Shown in pieces: positions 60,701 to 64,000 of a stretch of 64,000 bases of DNA; positions within the stretch are counted from its first letter, which is position 1; the number at the start of each line of letters is the position of its first letter. Origin of the DNA: Anoplopoma fimbria (Eukaryota > Chordata > Actinopteri > Perciformes > Anoplopomatidae); assembly GCF_027596085.1 (NCBI RefSeq), contig NC_072465.1, forward strand, positions 12,142,857 through 12,206,856. The letters run 5' to 3'. A model generated the notes under the pieces. The model was not told where the DNA came from and did no database searches. It saw only the letters and a program-made list of their open reading frames with translations. The translations under genes and the position numbers were made by a program.

Positions 60701-62298
60701 GTGCCTTTGATGCCGGGCAAAGGTGCTAGGCCGACCCTCGCTCGCTCGGCTGCTCAAAGATAGACGGAGAGAGAGGGGGGGGGGAGAATAGCCATAATTA
60801 GAACAGAGCAAACACGCTGAGAGGCCACTATGTGTGCATTCATTCATCCTTTTGCTGTTATTGGTTGAATGTAGACAGTTCTTGGGAATTCTTGGCTGAT
60901 GATTCAGAGAAGAGTGGAACAGCCAGTGACTACAGATTGTGTAAGAGTTGCAGATAACAGAGAGTAGTGGAGTAATGATAATGAGACCAGTCAGCCTGTA
61001 AACAGTCCCTATGCAGGCTTAGCTAGGCTGGTAGGAAAATGATATTCTTATGCATTTAAAATATATAGCAACATCATTTCAATGGGAACAATTATGCAAC
61101 ATTATGTAAGTTTAACAATAAAGCAAATCCTCCTACTGAATAGTGATACAGGACATTGTTCCTGTAAAAAAAGGAATACTTTAAATACGTTTTAGTCATG
61201 GCTGTCTGGAGGTACTGCATGCTAAATTTGAGAATGGACTGATTTGTCTGTCTAAGAGGAGTTAGGGAATAAAATTATACCTGAAAATTCCAAATGGCAG
61301 GCGGGGCGCAACAATAATAATTGTCCCCTTGCCAGGGGCAAGTAGATTTAAAAGTTGGGCTACCAAATCTAGCAACTCACTTCCCTGATTGGGCAAGTAG
61401 AGAAAAAAAATGAAACACATAGTTTTTCTTCCAGAGCTGATGAAGGAAGTATTTAAGGAGTGAGACATTTTGCCTCCTTCTCAGCTCTGTTGAGAGTTAC
61501 ACGTGCAGAAACGATCAGGTACTCGTGAGGAAATGGTGGCGGGTGAAGACAAAGTTTATGAGCTGAAGCAAGCATTTCCATTATCCTGGAAACAGGAGTT
61601 TAGTTGGATGGCATTAGAAGATGCTGGTGAAACGCCAACTATATATTGCACAGTTTTTGCTGCAAGTTTGAGAGCAAGGCGGATAAAACTGAGTCTTTTC
61701 TCAAAGACACATCAACTTTCTAAAAGAAGTAGCTGGAGGGCCATAACAACAACCGTCAGCATCTCACTTGCATGGCATTTAGGATAGCTGTACAAAACAT
61801 GAACGCTGAGGCAAGTCAGGCAGACGTAACACTAATTATCACAGAGTATGTTTCTAAACTTTAGTCTTTGCTGCTTATTTGATGAATAATAAATAAAACA
61901 ATTTGTATAGGGGCAAGTAAAAAGTGACTTTGGCCCAGTAGATTTCTACCCCTCTTGTCGGACTGAGAAAGTTAATTCATGAGTTAAAAATCATCTATCT
62001 TTATGGAACAATACAGATATAGGATTCAGAAATCAGATTCTCTATGAACCATTCTTCTATAGTGCAGATGCTTTAAACTCAAATGTCACGGTCTCTAATT
62101 GCAGCATTTTTACAAGGAGCTATTATTTTCTGCTGTTTGGTTAATACTGCTCGAGGCATGTTCATTTCAAATTTAATATGTTTTCACATGAGTGTAAGAC
62201 TTACATGGCACCACGGAGGAGTTTCGATTTTTCTCTTTGTTGCACTCCTTCTGAGCGTTGAAGCATTCCATGAATCTGGCATTACACTGTGTTACCAA
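51563..62298 (-). CDS. ptprg: ptprg, receptor-type tyrosine-protein phosphatase gamma (3' part; last 7 coding exons, 291 aa)
   Basis: Single-pass membrane tyrosine phosphatase of the R5 (carbonic-anhydrase-like ectodomain) class. Only the region from just before the second, catalytically inactive phosphatase domain (D2) to the C-terminus lies in the window. Exons in transcript order: 62298-62205, 60749-60673, 59413-59285, 58126-57980, 56740-56598, 52559-52424 and 51712-51563; 876 nt, all phases consistent. Diagnostic blocks include [109 protein letters not shown] and the C-terminal AESMESLV. In the D2 signature loop the catalytic Cys is replaced by Asp (IIHDE-LGAVSAG across an exon junction), as known for PTPRG/PTPRZ. 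The 5' part continues beyond the right edge. Whether this is the a or b fish copy cannot be told. Confidence 0.96.
52424..52559 (-). CDS. ptprg: ptprg exon (D2, GAVSAG block)
   Basis: 136 nt completing Glu and encoding [19 protein letters not shown], then [19 protein letters not shown]. Acceptor gtcgtcag, donor gtgagt. The intron on its 5' side holds a Tc1 element. Confidence 0.95.
53006..54602 (-). mobile_element. Second Tc1-like DNA transposon, nearly complete (1597 bp), in a ptprg intron
   Basis: TA duplications at 53004-53005 and 54603-54604; inverted repeats of about 200 bp starting CAGTGGGGCAAAAA. This is a different Tc1 subfamily from the copy at 31 kb (different repeats and a divergent transposase). 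It lies in the sense orientation of ptprg. Confidence 0.95.
53217..54238 (-). pseudogene. Tc1-like transposase (second subfamily) with one frameshift
   Basis: Begins [19 protein letters not shown] (HTH region). The catalytic part has [21 protein letters not shown] and NPIEHLW with DD34E spacing and ends GYITKY. One frame change occurs in a short G run (C run at 53984-53988 on the + strand), between the HTH and catalytic regions. No other disruption seen. Confidence 0.93.
54950..55490 (+). promoter_or_regulatory. Candidate conserved non-coding element G in a ptprg intron
   Basis: A GC-richer island just beside the Tc1 copy with GACAATTAGGATGG, GCTCAATTAGTCAC, CATTATTCTAATGAATA, CACTAATG and CGTTTAATTGGG. 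May regulate ptprg or act over distance on fezf2. Inferred. Confidence 0.38.
56598..56740 (-). CDS. ptprg: ptprg exon (D2, WPKPD loop)
   Basis: 143 nt, [19 protein letters not shown], then [17 protein letters not shown] and DGPTIIHDE. The WPD loop reads WPKPD and the position of the catalytic Cys is Asp (HDE), both signs of an inactive D2. Donor gtcagt. Confidence 0.95.
57980..58126 (-). CDS. ptprg: ptprg exon (D2, [12 protein letters not shown] block)
   Basis: 147 nt, 49 codons, phase 0, from [10 protein letters not shown] to HDFILEATQ. Acceptor ctgcag, donor gtgact. Confidence 0.95.
59018..59110 (+). repeat. Tandem duplication (about 50 bp x 2) with GT repeats in a ptprg intron
   Basis: CATGTGTGTGTG...TTTGTGTTTGTGTT followed by GGGGGGATGAATG occurs twice in a row with small differences. 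Confidence 0.8.
59285..59413 (-). CDS. ptprg: ptprg exon (D2, YYRSNEFI block)
   Basis: 129 nt, 43 codons, phase 0: [16 protein letters not shown], then [20 protein letters not shown], ending ANHGL. The DFWRMIW block is the conserved PTP motif. Donor gtatga is weaker than average. Confidence 0.95.
60673..60749 (-). CDS. ptprg: ptprg exon (D2, [12 protein letters not shown] block)
   Basis: 77 nt: completes Ser, then [15 protein letters not shown] and [10 protein letters not shown]. The DYINASYI block is the conserved PTP motif. Acceptor gagcag, donor gtgagc. Confidence 0.95.
61503..61870 (+). pseudogene. Transposase-like zinc-finger fragment in a ptprg intron
   Basis: An open frame at 61503-61787 starts [15 protein letters not shown] and includes [16 protein letters not shown] and PTIYC; homologous pieces continue in another frame ([31 protein letters not shown]). 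The pattern resembles the TTF/BED-like finger of hAT-related fish proteins. It is antisense to ptprg and frameshifted, so not a gene. Confidence 0.35.
62205..62298 (-). CDS. ptprg: ptprg exon (linker into D2)
   Basis: Starts LVTQCNA and contains [21 protein letters not shown]; ends with one base of Ser. Acceptor ctcttag, donor gtaagt. This is the most 5' ptprg exon found in the window. Confidence 0.94.
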
Positions 62299-64000
62299 CT
62301 AAGAGACAAAGAGAGAAAAAGAGAAGTTGGGTATTTGTTACACCTTGTAAAACTTTCAAATGACAGACCAACTCATCACAGCTGGGAAGTTATTTAATTT
62401 CATAAAAAAACTATGGATGGTACAAATTGTACAAATTTGCACTCTAAACTATCAAAATCTACTTTGCACCCTTCGTTGTGATCAAAATGGATGTATCTCT
62501 CTTCATGAGGGCCTATCATGTGAAATAAAGTGTTTTTCTCCCTCCCTGTTTGTGTCTCCTTAACCCATTCTTTAAACAGCATCAATTAACATCCAACATC
62601 AGATTCTCCGAAATGACTTCAACAGCATCAGAAGAGTTCTGGAATAAAACCTGAAGGTAAAACAGAAAGCCGCTCTCGGTAGCTAAAGGAGCAGGAAAAC
62701 ACACTGAACCAAAGTGTCTCAAAGGAGTTGAGAAACAAGCACAACGTCCAGAGGAAAACCAAGACAAACAATGACTAAATTCAGCAGCAAACAATGTCTA
62801 AAGCAGCAAACAATGTCTAAATTCGGCAGCAAACAATGTCTAAATTCTAATCCTATCAAAAGGGCCTCATGCATTACCATAACAAAGAAAGCTATTGTTT
62901 TGCACATACACTCCATCTGCTAGACCTTGGACTCCACTGTTGCATGTTGTAATGAAATAACAGGAATAACCTTCCCTAGCCTCATCATACCTACAACCAA
63001 TATAAACAAGGGCTGGACGATAATAAAAGCTGAGAACTGATCAGGAGAATATCTGGTTAATTTTTTTAATAACATTCATTAAAAAATGTTTTCATTATAT
63101 TTAATGAAACTTAAGTTAATAGCTATTTTACTGTTAACAAACAATGAAATGATAATTAATACTGTTTACTTAATATCATGTTATCATTAGTTTGTGTAAA
63201 ATGAAATACTTAGTTGATAAATTATATATAGTATCAGTGTCCATTCTGATTACATTATTTATTAACAGTTTATTGTTGCACACATTATATATTTACAAAT
63301 ATATACAAAATATATATAAGTATTTGTTAATGATTACCAAATTATCTGAAAATCTTTAATAAATTGATTGTAACACATTTATAAACATTACATAGATAGA
63401 TGGACCAGAAACCAAACTCAACTTTTGGCACAAATATTTGGTCCATATTTCTATGTAATGATAATAGACGTTTTACAAACAATTTCTTAAAGGTTTAAAA
63501 ATGATTAACATATGCTTAATATAATATATAAAAAATGTATAGTGATTGCAACAATAAACTGTTTCAAATTAAGAGTATTATAGCATTTAGGATTATAAGT
63601 AAACATTATTAATTGCAGTAAAATCATTTTTGAAGTAAAATGAACTATCAATGTATAATTTATTAATCTTGATTATTATACAGTGTTACCAAATATGTAT
63701 TTCAGGACTAACTGATCAATACATGATATATAAAGATTTGATGAAATCTAAAAAATAACCAAATTGAAAATTACTAAATGTAAGCTGTGTTAATGTTTAA
63801 TTGTATAAATTGTTGATTTGAGGAGGAATCACAGATGTGTTTAAAGAAATCAGTAATTTGAGACCTTTCAAATTACTAAAAGCATTGTCACCTCGATTCA
63901 TGTATTTCAATAATTAATCTTGATGTAATTAAACAAAAACTTAATGTGAAAAGCTAATAAGAGTAAGCTAATACCGCTAGTCAACTAATAATTAGCTTGT
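62299..64000 (-). other. ptprg: ptprg intron to the window edge
   Basis: Very AT-rich from about 63000. No further ptprg exon was found, so the next upstream exon lies beyond the window. Confidence 0.7.
62782..62850 (+). repeat. Short tandem repeat of GCAGCAAACAATGTCTAAA units
   Basis: Three adjacent copies of GCAGCAAACAATGTCTAAA, separated by TTCG or nothing, in a ptprg intron. Confidence 0.8.

Noticed and set aside
62299..64000. Another ptprg exon upstream of the 62205-62298 exon
   Set aside because: I looked for the preceding conserved D1 end and linker sequence on the minus strand and found none; the region is AT-rich.

Overview
This is a vertebrate nuclear segment, almost certainly from a teleost fish and plausibly a percomorph. 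It contains spliced genes with GT-AG introns, Tc1-like transposons, Rex1/L2-type LINE remains, tRNA-derived SINEs and many CA/GT and AT microsatellites. Three protein-coding genes can be read exon by exon: fezf2 (+ strand, 4 coding exons, 13171-16775, 430 aa), the C3orf14 homologue (- strand, 4 coding exons, 34027-29149, 146 aa) and the 3' end of ptprg (- strand, last 7 coding exons, 62298-51563, covering most of the second phosphatase-like domain and the C-terminus). In every gene the exon phases fit without leftover bases. The order and relative orientation (ptprg and c3orf14 co-directional, fezf2 facing the other way) are those of the human 3p14 block PTPRG-C3orf14-FEZF2, so this is an ancient conserved synteny block.

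Layout. 1-12.2 kb: no gene recognised; a long GT microsatellite, a 36-bp minisatellite, a dead L2-like LINE (about 3.06-5.27 kb) and two tRNA-derived SINEs. 12.2-17.1 kb: fezf2 with its promoter side, a (CAA)n 5'UTR, six C2H2 fingers and a poly(A) signal. 17.1-29.1 kb: a gene-free interval with several GC-richer islands full of homeodomain, Otx-like and Sox-like sites, candidate fezf2 enhancers. 29.1-34.0 kb: c3orf14, with a nearly complete Tc1 element in intron 2 and a (TG)n tract directly at the acceptor of exon 2. 34-51.5 kb: intergenic, dominated by repeats: a Rex1-type tail, a degenerate repeat-encoded ORF, two non-autonomous inverted-repeat elements and a Rex1/L2-type LINE at 42.7-45.7 kb. 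51.5-64 kb: the 3' part of ptprg, with a second Tc1 element and a candidate conserved non-coding island in one intron; the window ends inside a ptprg intron.

The three genes do not form a pathway. fezf2 is a forebrain transcriptional repressor, c3orf14 encodes a small coiled-coil protein of unclear role, and ptprg encodes a receptor tyrosine phosphatase. Their linkage may reflect fezf2 regulatory DNA spread across the neighbours, which is an inference. No prokaryotic-type system, CRISPR array or new enzyme system was seen. The most notable observations are the microsatellite fused to a splice acceptor, two almost intact Tc1 copies each broken by one base in a homopolymer, a non-autonomous element between clear TTTAAA duplications, and the cluster of candidate enhancers around fezf2.
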